Shown here piece after piece: positions 42,797 through 55,350 of a stretch of DNA of 64,000 bases. The notes beneath the pieces were generated by a model. That model did no database searches and was not told the origin of the DNA. It worked only from the letters and a program-made list of their open reading frames with translations. The stretch is from Blepharisma japonicum (taxonomy: Eukaryota > Ciliophora > Heterotrichea > Heterotrichida > Blepharismidae), in the NCBI GenBank assembly GCA_949751835.1, contig CATKHK010000077.1, positions 124,001 to 188,000 of the forward strand, given 5' to 3'. Made by a program: the position numbers and the translations under genes. Position 1 is the first letter of the stretch. Each line of letters begins with the position of its first letter.

Positions 42797-44055
42797 TTAA
42801 ATTGTTTTGATCTTTTTGCATTTCTTTTCTTTCATATCAAATTCATATAAATTATAAGTTTGAAAAGCAAAATAAACTTTATTTTGCCATGAAACACTAC
42901 ATCCAATTAAGTCGTAATTTTCAGTTTCTGAGAAAACTATCGTGCTCCAAGCTCTTCATTCATGACTTCCTTCATAAATATATCCGCCTGCTTCTATTAT
43001 ATAAGCATTTTTATAATTTCCACATACAATTTTTCTTCACTGTCCTGATTGAATGCGATGCAACTCAGTGTAGCTATTTTGAATTATATCATAACAATAA
43101 ATCTTTGAGTGTTCCCTACCAGATAGTAATATTTTATTATTTTTAGCCATGCATGACACAAGTGAGGACCGAACTGGCAAAGGATTTAAGTTTTCCCATT
43201 TGTTTTCTAATAAACTATATCTAAATGCATTATTTGCATTCACTTTTTCATTGGATCCTCCAAAAATATAAACACAGCCATTATAATAAATAGAGCCACT
43301 GAGATACAGACTATGCTCTGCATTAACTACTGGTTTAACATTATTATTCGATTCAATAATAAATGCAGTATTTGTAATTGGTTTATTTCCATAACAAAAA
43401 TTGAGTTTTCAGGAATTAAGCACATTGCTATGTAATGACTTTTTGGACTATCCAATGATATATTGCGTTCAGTTGATGAGTAATTATTTAAATCCGTTTG
43501 CACAATTTTTGTGGAATTATCACGAAAAAGAATAAATCTATTTGATTCTTTTATCGAAGACTCGATTATTAATTTCCCTTCACCATCTATAAAGAAGTTA
43601 GACCCATCAAAAATATCATAAAAATTTTTAAGGAGACTAATGGCTTCTTCTGATTCTGAAGTCAGCATCTCATCTATTCTAGTCTTGTTAAAATTTGATA
43701 TGGCTTCTGTAAGCATTATTTCAGATATTATTTTGCGCTGCTTTTTTATAGATTCGTCGAATGATTCCAATGTAATTTGCATTTTCTCGTTAAGTTGCTT
43801 AATTTGCATTGAAAAATCTGAAACAATTTTTCTCCTTAGCTCATACAAATCTGATAGCGATTTGTGAAGATAATCAATAAGAGCTCTTTTTGTTTCTGGA
43901 TTTGATGAAATTGTTAAGGAATCTGGAATATGCTTAGATTTAGATGCAGTTTTTAGATGAGCTATGAGATGCATATCACACGAATAAACAGGTGGATTTG
44001 TGCATAGGCATCCAAATTCTAACTTATTTTCGCAGTCGTCTTTTCAGCACTTCAT
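42797..44055 (-). pseudogene. kelch-array gene 6, one frame shift in an A run
   Basis: Full length by comparison with intact paralogs: start MKCWKDDCENKLEFGCLC, end KEKKCKKIKTI. The single defect is in the first blade (CLIPENSIF|CYGN), where this copy has one A fewer in a run than its paralogs. The two open parts are 43327-44055 and 42797-43243. A homopolymer error in the sequence would explain it equally well, so this may be an active gene. Confidence 0.7.
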
Positions 44056-46441
44056 TTTATAAATTAATGCAACAATCAATAGCCTAAGTAAGCTACCGAT
44101 ATAATTCACGGGTAAAGTTCAATTTTTGACAGTTGACTATAAATTTCACATGGCAAGATACTAAGAAAAGAAATTTACAGTCAACGATGACAGCTCAGAA
44201 CTCTAGAAAAAGAAATTAAAATTGTTTAATTACCAAGAGTAACAAAATTTTAATTATTTCTAATACTTTAACTATTTTCAAAGAGATTTTTGTCTTTCAC
44301 ATGCGTGTGCTATAATGAAAATTTATTTTCTTTACTTTCCTCCCTCCTCTATGGTCGAGTAAAAGCTTATCTAAGTTATAAATGCTTCTTGGAGAGTATT
44401 ATCTAGATCTGACAGGATTATTTATTCGTAAACCATTTTAGTATGCTAAAAAATTTCGAAATTTAAATATCTAATCAGGCAGCTAACTAGTAAAAGTATT
44501 TATAAATAATGAATTTATTAGCGATTCAAACAGATATAATATTGTCTCTTAATATGAATTTCCTATGATGAAATATGCAAACATAGATTTATCAGCATTC
44601 CCTTTAATTCCAAGTCAATCGCTGTAATATGAGAACCAGAAAATTTAATTGCAGCTGAATAGAAAATACTTTTGATATCAAAAAATGCAGTATAATATCC
44701 AAATTATTTTGCAAGCCAATTTCTCAACAAAAAGAGAAATGGATGAAAGCTTTCATATGAATTAGGAGAAGAATTGGCAGTCAAAATTCAGGAAGAAGAT
44801 ATTAACTAGTTATTTTAAAAAAAATGATGAGTATAGCTTTAGTGAGATGCAGAGTTAATCCATGAAAAAGAAAACTCAATAGGCCAAAATTAAAGGCTTA
44901 TCTTAGTAAATAAAAGCTTTAGATTGAGAAAAGAACTGAAGATATTTTTAATATTGATGAATTTCACATAGAAATGTAGTAGAAACTATGGTTGAATTAA
45001 TGTAAGAATTTCTTATGCTAAGTTACAAGATTTAAAATAAAAGCCTGCAAAGCTATCTCGCTGTGTCAAGTTTATTAAAATATTGCCAAACTCAATTTCA
45101 AATTCAGAACAGATTTTTAATGGGTAAAATATGAAGTTTTCTAATCAAACTCCATTAATATTTACCTCTGGAAATAGTTTATTTTCAAGAGAAATCGGAC
45201 TACTTACAAAATATATTTTGAATTCTTTTAGTATAAACCTGTTTATTAAACATCGGTAAATGCTCTAACGAAGTCCCTCTATTTTTGCAATATAATTCTC
45301 CTTTTAAGTTTTTGGTCTAATAGTCACAGATTTTCATCAATCAATTTATCCATAGATTTATTCAGTCTAATACTATTCATATATATGGACTTTTCATTTA
45401 CTAAAATTTTATAAAAATTTCTCGGTGAATAAGGATTTGCTATTAAATTTTAGCAACTTCACGTATTCTCTGTCTCTTTTACTTGCAGAAGGATAACTAT
45501 CTTCTAAAGACGTAAAAACGGAACTTCAGATGAATTGAATCAAATGATTTATTGCGTTCACTATATAATGAAAGATCAGGAGAAATAGAAGGAGTTTTTT
45601 TAACACTAAGATTCAAAACTTGAGCAAATTATGCAGAAATATTTTTTTGTGGTATTCAAATAGCGTTCTTCCATCACTTAGAGCTCTTAGGCCATTACGA
45701 AGCATAATTAATCCATCATCCCTATTATCTTCTAAATAATTTGCTTTAATACCATTAATAGAGTTCTGATAGTGATTTAAACAATAAGTCATATATAATT
45801 TGCTAATTGCTCTTATCGAATTAATTGAAAAGTTGTTTTCTTTGTTTGCTCATACTCTTTAAATATTTTTGTTTCGTCTTGCCTATTCAAAATGCTTTCA
45901 AAAGCAGTAAAAACTGAAAATCGATATCTATTTTAATCTTCTTCATAATTCCTTTCAACTTTGTATGCATTCCTTCAACACTGCTTGCTTTGAAAATAAT
46001 TTCTGGCTATTTTTAAAGATTCTTCAATGTTTCTTAAATGGACACAATTCAGCCAATTCAATTGAGGAAAATTCGCGCATATCTCTCTTTGTTAAAAATT
46101 AGCGTCTAAAAGAAATTCAATCATTTTTATTAGCAGATTGAACAATTATTACAGTGTTTTCTCCAATAGCACATTTAGCATAAACAATGTCTGTTACGAT
46201 TGAATTTAACTCTCAGATGCTAGATCTATAGCAATACCCTTGCAGTATATCGTCTTCTATGCTATTTTGAGAGCCTCTTGATGTCAGTTCTAGCTCTATT
46301 TACAAATTATGGCCTATTTGGCAACTAATTAAGTCAATATCAACGATTTACAATTAAAATATTAGATATAGCATATAATTTGCGGCATAAAATCCAAATT
46401 TTAAAATATTGCTAGTTATACGCTAAGCTTAGCTTTAGTTA
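44056..46441. repeat. array spacer type A, copy 1
   Basis: A 2.4-kb spacer repeated at 50770-52951 (shortened by internal deletions) and from 62404 to the end of the window. Its left third carries the same plus-strand remnant as spacer B. Its right two thirds carry a minus-strand gene remnant, listed separately. The 3' flank of the kelch gene (atattagatatagcatataat) recurs at its right end. Confidence 0.8.
45050..46320 (-). pseudogene. decayed unknown gene in spacer A, copy 1
   Basis: The minus strand shows runs of convincing protein between breaks, with TGA as Trp: YCYRSSIWELNSIVTDIVYA, KCAIGENTVIIVQSANKNDW, DMREFSSIELAELCPFKKHW and RYRFSVFTAFESILNRQDET. The same text occurs in the two other spacer-A copies. 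The original was a protein gene on the same strand as the kelch genes, and it was duplicated with them. Family unknown. It has several breaks and looks old relative to the kelch genes. Confidence 0.5.
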
Positions 46442-47707
46442 TTAATCTATTATTCTTTTGATCTTTTTGCATTTCTTTTCTTTCATATCAAATTCACATA
46501 AATTATAACCTCTAAAAGCAAAATAAACTTTATTTTGCCATGAAACACTACATCCAATTAAGTCTGCATTTTTAATTCCTGAGCTACCTATCGTACTCCA
46601 GGCTCTTCATTCATGGCTTCCTTCATAAATATATCCGTCTGATTCAATTACATAAGCATTTTTATTATTTCCACATACAATTTTTGACTTTTCTGATTGA
46701 ATGTTATGCAACTCAATGTAGTTATTTTGAATAATATCATAGCAATAGATCTTTGAGTGCTGCCTACCAGATAGTAATATTTTATTATTTTTAGCCATGC
46801 ATGACACATTATAGGATGGAACTGGCAAAGGATTTAAGTTTTCTCATTTGTTTTCTAATAAATTATGTCTAAATGTATTATTTACAGACGCATTTCCATT
46901 ATGTCCTCCAAAAATATAAACACAGCTATTATAATAAATAGAGCCACTTAATCCCAGACTATGCTCTGCATTAACTACTTGTTTAACATTATTATTCGAT
47001 TCAATAATAAATGCAGTATTTGTAATTGGTTGATGATTTCCATAGCAAAAGATTGCGTTTTCAGGAATTAAGCACATTACTATGTAATTGCTTTTTGGGC
47101 TATCCAATGAGATATTGAATTCAGTTGATGAGTAATTATTTAAATCAGTTTGCACAATTTTTGTGGAATCATTACGAAAAAGAATAAATCTATTTGATTC
47201 TTTTATAAGAGGCTCTGTTGTTAATTTCCCTTCATCATCTATAAAGAAGTTAGACCCATCAAAAATATCAAAAGAATTTTTGAGGAGACTAATTGCTTTT
47301 TCTGGTTCTAAAGCCAGCATCTCATCTATTTTAGTCTTGTTAAAATTTGATATGGCTTCTGTTAGCTTTATTTCAGATATTATTTTGCGCTGCTTTTTTA
47401 TAGATTCGTCGAATGATTCCAATGTAACTTGCATTTTCTCATTAAGTTGCTTAATTTGTATTGAAAAATCTGAAACAATCTTTCTCCTTAGCTCATACAA
47501 ATCTGATAGCGATTTGTTAAGACAATCAATAAGAGCTCTTTTTGTTTCTGGATTTGGTGAAGTTGCTAAGGGATCAGGAAGATGCCTAGATTTAGATGCG
47601 GTTCTCATATGAGCTGCGAGATGGATAGCACATGAATAAACAGGCGGATTTCTGCATGGGCAAGCAAACTCCAACTTATTTTGGCAGTGATCATTTCAGC
47701 ACTTCAT
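46442..47707 (-). CDS. kelch-array gene 7, intact (subfamily a)
   Basis: 421 residues, start MKCWNDHCQNKLEFACPC. Coiled coil SIQIKQLNEKMQVTLESFDE; blades include VYIFGGHNGNASVNNTFRHN and LLSGRQHSKIYCYDI; a conserved W (TGA) lies in SHEWRAWSTIG. The end is KKIKRIID, three residues longer than its sisters because the usual TTTAA end has changed. All TGA codons fall at conserved Trp positions. Confidence 0.8.
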
Positions 47708-48627
47708 TTTATAAGCTAATCTACAAAAATTAATAGCCTAAGTAAACTACCGATATCATTCATAGTTAATAGTATAAGTCTTGGCAATTGACTATGAATT
47801 TTACATGTCAAGAAACCGAGAAAATAAATTTACAGTCCAAGATAACAGCTCAGAATTCTAGAAAAAGAAATTAAAAATGTTCAATTACCAAGATTAACAA
47901 AATTTTAATTATTTCTAATATTTTTAACTATTTTAAAAGAGATCTTTGTCTTCCACATACATATATTATATTAAATATTTATTTTATTTAGTAAAAAGTA
48001 TTTAATTATGTTAGCCAACTCAAACAAATATGATATTGTCTCATCAAAATAAATTAAATGTTATGGAAGATATTAGCATATATTTGCCACATTTGTTTAA
48101 TTCAAAGTCAATCCCTGCAATATGAGAACCAGAAAATTTGATTGCAACAGAATGGGAAATACTTTTGTCAAGCACAAGAATCTATATGATTAGCAAATCA
48201 ATTATTTAACAAATCAGCAAAAAGGAAAAGCTCTCATACGAATTAGTAGAAGAACCGGTAATCAAAGTTCATAAAGAAACCCGAATGAAAATAATAACTA
48301 GTTAGTTTTTAAAAAGAATCAAAAGAAAAGAATGTTTATAGCTTTAATAAGATACAGAGTTATCCATGAAAAAAGAAAATTCAATTAGACCAAAAATTAT
48401 AAGGCTTATTATATTTTGTTGAAAGTAATGAAAAATTATTATATATTGGTGAATTCCACATAGCACAATGCAATAGAAATTATGGTTGAATAAAGTTAGA
48501 ATTACTTATGCTAAATTACAAGATTTCAAATAAAAGCCTGCAAAGTTATCTCGCTGTGTCAAATTCTTATGAATTATTGCTTGAATAGAAATTGAAGATT
48601 GAAATAATGGGGTAGTAGTGAAAACCC
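47708..48627. repeat. array spacer type B, copy 1
   Basis: Repeated at 58212-59080. On the plus strand both copies keep a gene remnant: MEDISIYLPHLFNSKSIPAI, then WEPENLIATEWEI with a TGA as the first Trp, and KLSYELVEE further on. The same remnant, more decayed, starts the type-A spacers. No family recognised; it has several breaks. Confidence 0.6.
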
Positions 48628-48886
48628 TCAGAGAAATCATCTCACAGTGGCTTTGAATGATTTCTTTAAATGAATTTAGTATAATTTGAAGATAGCCAGC
48701 AAGTACTTTTTTAGTTATTGGATTTGGTATAATTGATAAAGATTCAGGCTTATGGCCAAGTATAGAAGAGATTTTAAGATGCCCGCTAAAATGTAAATCA
48801 CATGAATAAACTGGAGGGGTTGTGCATTAGTATACATATTCTAACTTGTGCTAACAATTTTCTTTTCAACACTTCATTTATATTTA
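48628..48886 (-). pseudogene. short 5' relic of a kelch-array gene (subfamily b)
   Basis: Only part of the zinc module and coiled coil of a gene-3-like copy remains (HKPESLSIIPN; REIISQ-type text). It has an internal deletion and more than one break. The homology ends at 48628, next to spacer B. Confidence 0.7.
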
Positions 48887-49515
48887 TAGCATTAAAACGT
48901 TTCTAAATATCTCACCCCCTCAACTTTGAGAAAATCAAGTATATTTGTTTTGATTTCTTTTTTTTATATTAATTTAATATACAATTTTTTAAATTTGTGT
49001 AAATTTGAAAGAAAATAACGAAAAATTGGGGGAAGTCGATTAGATAATTAATTTCTTCATATTTCCTTAAGCCTTGCTATTTCAAATCACATTTAAAAAT
49101 TTTAAGATCAATAGAATTGATTCTTAAATTTAATTCTGATAAAGTCTTTAAATTACCATATACAAGTATATCAAGCGTCTGCCAATATTTCATTCAAATT
49201 TTTGATCACCATTTTGGTTACTTATAAATCATAAATTGAATTAGAAGTCATCTTAGTCTTATTGAAGCTTATCTGGCAATAAATCAGCAATTGATTTCTC
49301 TTATTGATAGCACTCTGAGATAGTCATTAAGAATCTGATCAGTAATTTAGTCAGATTTATTTAAATCTAAAGTAATTATTTTTTTGATTATAGCAAGCTA
49401 TTGATTTGTACACTCAAAAAAATAAATATTAGATATGGCATATAATCAGTGACATAAATCCAAATTTTAAAATATTGCTAGTTATGCGCTAAGCTTAGCT
49501 TTAGTTATTAATCTA
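48887..49515. repeat. array spacer type C, copy 2
   Basis: Close copy of 42152-42796, again lying between a subfamily-b relic and the 3' end of a subfamily-a gene. The small minus-strand frame of copy 1 is interrupted here. Confidence 0.75.
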
Positions 49516-50769
49516 TTAAATTGTTTTGATCTTTTTGCATTTCTTTTCTTTCATATCAAATTCATATAAATTATAACCTAAAGCAAAATAAACTTTATTT
49601 TGCAATGAAACACTATATCCAATTAAGTCTGTATTTTCAGTTTCTGAGCTACCTATCGTACTCCAGGCTCTTCATTCATGACTTCCTTCATAAATATATC
49701 CGCCTGATTCTATTACATAAGCATTTTTATTATTTCCACATACAATTTTTGACTTTCCTGATTGAATGTTATGCAACTCAATGTAACTATTTTGAATAAC
49801 ATCATAGCAATAAATCTTTGAGTGTTCTTTACCAGATAGTAATATTTTATTATTTTTAGCCATGCATGACACAAGATATGATGGAACTGGCAAAGTATTT
49901 AAGTTTTTTCATTTGTTTTCTAATAAATTATATCTAAATGCATTATTTACAGACGTACTTCAATTATGTCCTCCAAAAATATAAACACAGCTATTATAAT
50001 AAATAGAGCCACTGGCATACAGACTATGCTCTGCATTAACTACTCATTTAACATTATTATTCGATCCAATAATAAATGCAGTATTTGTTCTTGGATCATT
50101 TCCATAGCAAAAAATTGAGTTTCCCGGAATTAAGCACATTACTATGTAATGGCTTTTTTGCATATCCAATGAGATATTGAATTCAGTTGATGAGTAATCA
50201 TTTAAATCCGTTTGCACAATTTTTGTGGATTTATTACGAAAAAGAATAAATCTATTTGATTCTTTTATCAAAGACCCAATTATTAATTTCCCTTCATTAT
50301 CTATAAAGAAGTTAGACTCATCAAAAATATCAAAAGAATCTTTAAGGAGACTAATGACTTCTTCTGGTTCTGAAGCCAGCATCTCATCTATTTTAGTCTT
50401 GTTAAAATTTGATATGGCTTCTACTAGTTTTATTTCAGATATTATTTTGCGCTGCTTTTTTATAGATTCGTCGACTGATTCCAATGTAACTTGCATTTTC
50501 TCATTAAGTTGCTTAATTTGTATTGAAAAATCTGAAACAATTTTTCTCCTTAGCTCATACAAATCTGATAGCGATTTGTGAAGACAATCAATAAGAGCTC
50601 TTTTTGTTTCTGGATTTGGAGAAATTGTTAAGGGATCTGGAATATGCCTAGATTTAGATGCAGTTTTTAGATGAGCTATGAGATGCATATCACACGAATA
50701 AACAGGTGGATTTTTGCATGGGCATGCAAATTCTAACTTATTTTGGCAGTGGTCTTTTCAGCACTTCAT
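49516..50769 (-). CDS. kelch-array gene 9, intact (subfamily a)
   Basis: 417 residues, start MKCWKDHCQNKLEFACPC and end KEKKCKKIKTI. Blades: YIFGGHNWSTSVNNAFRYNL (TGA as Trp), LLSGKEHSKIYCYDVI. A Trp replaces the usual Gln in NVKWVVNAEHS through TGA. One blade has lost a Trp (VSWQNK is VSLQNK). The copy is otherwise as gene 7. Confidence 0.8.
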
Positions 50770-52951
50770 TTTATAAATTAATGCAACAATCAATAGCCTA
50801 ACAGTTCAATTTTTGACGATTGACTATAAATTTCACATGGCAAGAAACTAAGAAAAGAAATTTACAGTCAATGATGACAGCTCAGAACTCTAGAAAAAGA
50901 AATTAAAATTGTTTAATTATCAAGAGTAACAAAATTTTAATTATTTCTAGTACTTTAACTATTTTCAAAGAGCTTTTTGTCTTTCACATGCGTGTGTTAT
51001 AATTAAAATTTATTTTCTTTATAAATTATAAATGCTTCTTGGAGAGTATTATCTAGATCTGACAGGATTATTTATTCGTAAACCATTTTAGTATGCTAGA
51101 AAATTTCGAAATTTAAATATCTAATCAGGAGGCTAACTAGTAAAAGTATTTATAAATAATGAATTTGTTAGCGATTCAAATAGATATAATATTGTCTCTT
51201 AATATGAATTTCCTTTGATGAAATATGCAAACATAGATTTATCAGCATTCCCTTTAATTCCAAGTCAATCGCTTTAATATGAGACCTAGAAAATTTAATG
51301 GCAGCTGAATAGAAAATATTTTTGATATCAAAAAATGCATCATAATATCCAAATTATTTTGAAAGCCAATTTCTCAACAAAAAGAGAGAAGGATGAAAGC
51401 TTTCATATGAATTAGGAGAAGGATTGGCAGTCAAAATTCAGGAAGAAAATATTAGCTAGTTATTTTTAAAAAAAATCAAAAGAATGGTGGGTACAGCTTT
51501 AGTAAAATGCAAAAAAGATAACTCAATTAGGCCAAAATTAAAGGCTTATCTTAGTATGTAAAAGCTTTATATTTAGAAAAGAAATGAAGATATTATTAAT
51601 ACTGATGAATTTCACATAGAAATGTAATAGAAACTATGGTTTCATTAACGTTAGAATTTCTTATTCTAAATTACAAGATTTAAAATAAAAGCCTGCAAAG
51701 CTATCTCGCTGTGTCAAGTTCATCAACATATTACCAAACTCAATTTCAATGTCAGAACAGACTTTTAATGGGTAAATATAGAGTTTTCTGATCAAACTCC
51801 ATTAATATTTACCTCCGGAAATAGTTTATTTTCAAGAGAAATCGGACTACTTACAATATTTTTTGAATTCTTTTAGTATAAACCTGTTTATTAAGCATCG
51901 GTAAATAAAATTTTATGAAAATTTCTCAACGAATAAAGATCTGCTATTAATTTTTAGCAATTTCACATATTCTCTGTCTCTTTTACTTGCAAAAGGATAA
52001 CTATCTTCTAAAGACGTAAAAACGGAACTTCAGATGAATTGAATCAAATGATTTGTTGCGTTCACTATATAATGAAAGATCAGGAGAAATAGAAGGAGTC
52101 TTCTTAACACTAAGATTCAAAACTTGAGCAAATTACGCAGAAATATTATTTTATGGTATTCAAATAACATTTTTCCGTCACTTAGTGCTTTTAGGCCATT
52201 ACGAAGCATAATTAATCCATCATCCCTATTATCTTCTAAATAATTTGCTTTAATACCATTATAAGAGTTCTGATAGTGATTTAAACATAAGTCATATATA
52301 ATTTGCTAATTGCTCTTATCGTATTAATTGAAAAGTTGTTTTCTTTGTTTGCTCATACTCTTTAAATATTTTTTTTCGTCTTGCCTACTCAAAATACTTT
52401 CAAAAGCAGTAAAAACTGAAAATCGATATCTATTTTAATCTTCTTCATGATTCCTTTCAACTTTGTATGCATTACTTCAACACTACTTGCTTTGAAAATG
52501 ATTTCTGGCTATTTTTAAAGATTCTTCAATGTTTCTTAAATGGACACAATTCAGCCAATTCAATTGAGGGAAATTCGCGCATATCTCTCTTTGTTAAAAA
52601 TTAGCGTCTAAAAGAAATTCAATCATTTTTATTAGCAGATTGAACAATTATTACAGTGTTTTCTCCAATAGCACATTTAGCATAAACAATGTCTGTTACG
52701 ATTGAATTTAACTCTCAGCTGCTAGATCTATAGCAATACCCTTGCAGTATATCGTCTTCTATGCTATTTTGAGAGCCTCTTGATGTCAGTTCTAGCTCCA
52801 TTTACAAATTATGGCCTATTTGGCAACTAATTAAGTCAATATCAACGATTTACAATTAAAATATTAGATATGGCATATAATCTGTGGCATAAAATCCAAA
52901 TTTTAAAATATTGCGAGTTATACGTTAAGCTTAGCTTAAGTTATTAATCTA
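50770..52951. repeat. array spacer type A, copy 2
   Basis: Same content as 44056-46441, about 200 bp shorter because of deletions, the largest near 51,900 (text present at about 45,257-45,405 in copy 1 is absent). Confidence 0.8.
51710..52830 (-). pseudogene. decayed unknown gene in spacer A, copy 2
   Basis: The same minus-strand remnant as at 45050-46320 (YCYRSSSWELNSIVTDIVYA; DMREFPSIELAELCPFKKHW), with its own deletions. Several breaks; family unknown. Confidence 0.45.
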
Positions 52952-54209
52952 TTAAATTCTTTTGATCTTTTTGCATTTCTTTTCTTTCATATCAAATTCA
53001 TATAAATTATAATTTCAGAAAGCAAAATAAACTTTATTTTGCCATGAAACACTACATCCAATTAAGTCGTTATTTTCAATTCCTGAGCTACCTATCGTAC
53101 TCCAGGCTCTTCATTCATTGCTTCCTTCATAAATATATTCACATTCAATTACATAAGCATTTTTATAATTTCCACATACAATTTTTCACTTTCCTGATTG
53201 AATGTTATGCAACTCAATGTAGTTATTTTGAATAATATCATAGCAATAGATCTTTGAGTGCTGCCTACCAGATAGTAATATTTTATTATTTTTAGCTATG
53301 CATGACACAATATAGGATGGAACTGGCAAAGGATTTAAGTTTTCTCATTTGTTTTCTAATAAATTATATCTAAATGCATTATTTACACAACCACTTCCAT
53401 TGGTTCCTCCAAAAATATAAACACAGCTATCATAATAAATAGAGCCACTGGCATACAGACTATGCTCTGCATTAACTACTTGTTTAACATTATTATTCGA
53501 TTCAATAATAAATGCAGTATTTGCAATTGGATAATTTCCATAGCAAAAAATTGAGTTTTCAGGAATTAAGCACATTACTATGTAATGGTTTTTTGGACTA
53601 TCCAATGAGATATTGAATTCAGTTGATGAGTAATTATTTAAATCCGTTTGCACAATTTTTGTGGATTTATTACGAAAAAGAATAAATCTATTTGATTCTT
53701 TTATTAAAGGCTCTGTTTTTGTTAATTTTCCTGTATCATCTATAAAGAAGACTGACCCATCAAAAATCTCAAAAGAATCTTTAAGGAGACTAATGGCTTT
53801 TTCTGGTTCTGAAGCCAGCATCTCATCTATTTTAGTCTTGTTAAAATTTGATAGGGCTTCTGTTAGCTTTATTTCAGATATTATTTTGCGCTGCTTTTTT
53901 ATAGATTCGTCGAATGATTCCAATGTAATTTGCATTTTCTCATTAAGTTGCTTAATTTGTATTGAAAAATCTGAAACAATCTTTCTCCTTAGCTCATACA
54001 AATCTGATAGCGATTTGTGAAGACAATCAATAAGAGCTCTTTTTGTTTCTGGATTTGGTGAAGTTGTTAAGGGATCTGGAAGATGCCTATATTTAGATGC
54101 GGTTTTTATATGAGCTGCGAGATGGGTATCACATGAATAAATAGGAGGATTTGTGCATGGGCAAGCAATCTCTACCTTATTTTGGCAGTGGTCTTTTCAG
54201 CACATCATT
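52952..54209 (-). pseudogene. kelch-array gene 10, one frame shift near the N-terminus
   Basis: By alignment with genes 7 and 9 it would start MMCWKDHCQ. One extra T on the plus strand (five instead of four near 54180) shifts the frame before NKVEIACPC. From there to the stop at 52952 the frame is open and normal (LYELRRKIVSDFSIQIKQL ... KKIKRI). The defect lies in a homopolymer, so a sequence error is possible. If real, translation would need another start. Confidence 0.7.
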
Positions 54210-54334
54210 TTATAATTTAATGAACAAAATTAATAGGCTTTGCGAATCATGATAAAGTTATAATCTGTGGCATAAAATCCAAGATTTAAAAATATCGCTA
54301 ATAATGCGCTAAGCTTACTTTAGTTATTAATCTA

Positions 54335-55350
54335 TTAAATTGTTTTGATCTTTTTGCATTTCTTTTCTTTCATATCAAATTCATATAAATTATAAGTATC
54401 AAAAGCAAAATAAACTTTATTTTACCATGAAATTTTGCATCCAATTAAGTCGTGATTTTCAATTCCTGAACTACCTATCGTACTCCATGCTCTTCATTCA
54501 TGGCTTCCTTCATAAATATATCCTCCTGATTCTATTACATAAGCATTTTTATTATTTCCACATACAATTTTGACTTTCTTGGTTGAATATTATGCAACTC
54601 AATGTAACTATTTTGAATAATATCATAACAATAGATCTTTGAGTGCTGCCTACCAGATAGTAATATTTTATTATTTTTAGCCATGCATGACACAAGTGAG
54701 GAGGAACTGGCAAAGGATTTAAGTTTTTTCATTTGTTTTCTAATAAATTATATCTAAATGCATTATTTACAGGCGCACTTCCATTTCCTCCTCCAAAAAT
54801 ATAAACACAGCCATTATAATAAATAGAGCCATTGGCATACAGACTATGCTCTGCATTAACTACTTATTTAACATTATTATTCGATTCAATAATAAATGCA
54901 GTATTTGCAATTGGATAATTTCCATAGCAAAAAATTGAGTTTTCAGGAATTAAACACACTACTATGTAATAATGTTTTGGACTATCTAATGAGATATTGA
55001 ATTCAGTTGATAAGTAATTATTTAAATCTGTTTGCACAATTTTTGTGGAATTATCACGAAAAAGAAAAAATCTATTTGATTCTTTTATTAAAGGCTCTGT
55101 TGTTAATTTCCCTTCATCATCTATAAAGAAGTTAGACCCATCAAAAATCTCAAAAGAATCTTTAAGGAGACTAATGGCTTTTTCTGGCTCTGATGCCAGC
55201 ATCTCATCTATTTTAGTCTTGTTAAAATTTGATATGGCTTCTGCTAGCTTTATTTCAGATATTATTTTGCGCTACTTTTTATAGATTCGTCGAACGATTC
55301 CAATGCAATTTGCATTTTCTCGTTAAGTTGCTTAATTTGTTTTGAAAAAT
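54335..55350 (-). pseudogene. 3' part of kelch-array gene 11, cut off by an inserted segment
   Basis: Kelch-family sequence from QIKQLNEKMQIALESFDE to the last blade, in several frames, with stop at 54335-54337. Its natural 5' end is at 58023-58211, on the far side of the 2.67-kb inserted segment. About eight codons (RRKIVSDFS-like) were lost at the insertion point. Three or more frame changes show that this half is no longer under selection. Confidence 0.8.

Noticed and set aside
44056-46441. Spacer A as a retroelement or DNA transposon with a transposase
   Set aside because: No reverse transcriptase, integrase or DDE-type motif is recognisable, and there are no terminal repeats at its borders. 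It is repeated only as part of the tandem array.
47163-47612. Long plus-strand frames inside kelch genes (also at 50225-50581, 53661-54020, 61859-62284)
   Set aside because: They recur only because they are antisense to the conserved coiled-coil region, which is Ser/Leu-rich when read backwards. They have no independent start context, and the minus-strand genes explain the conservation.
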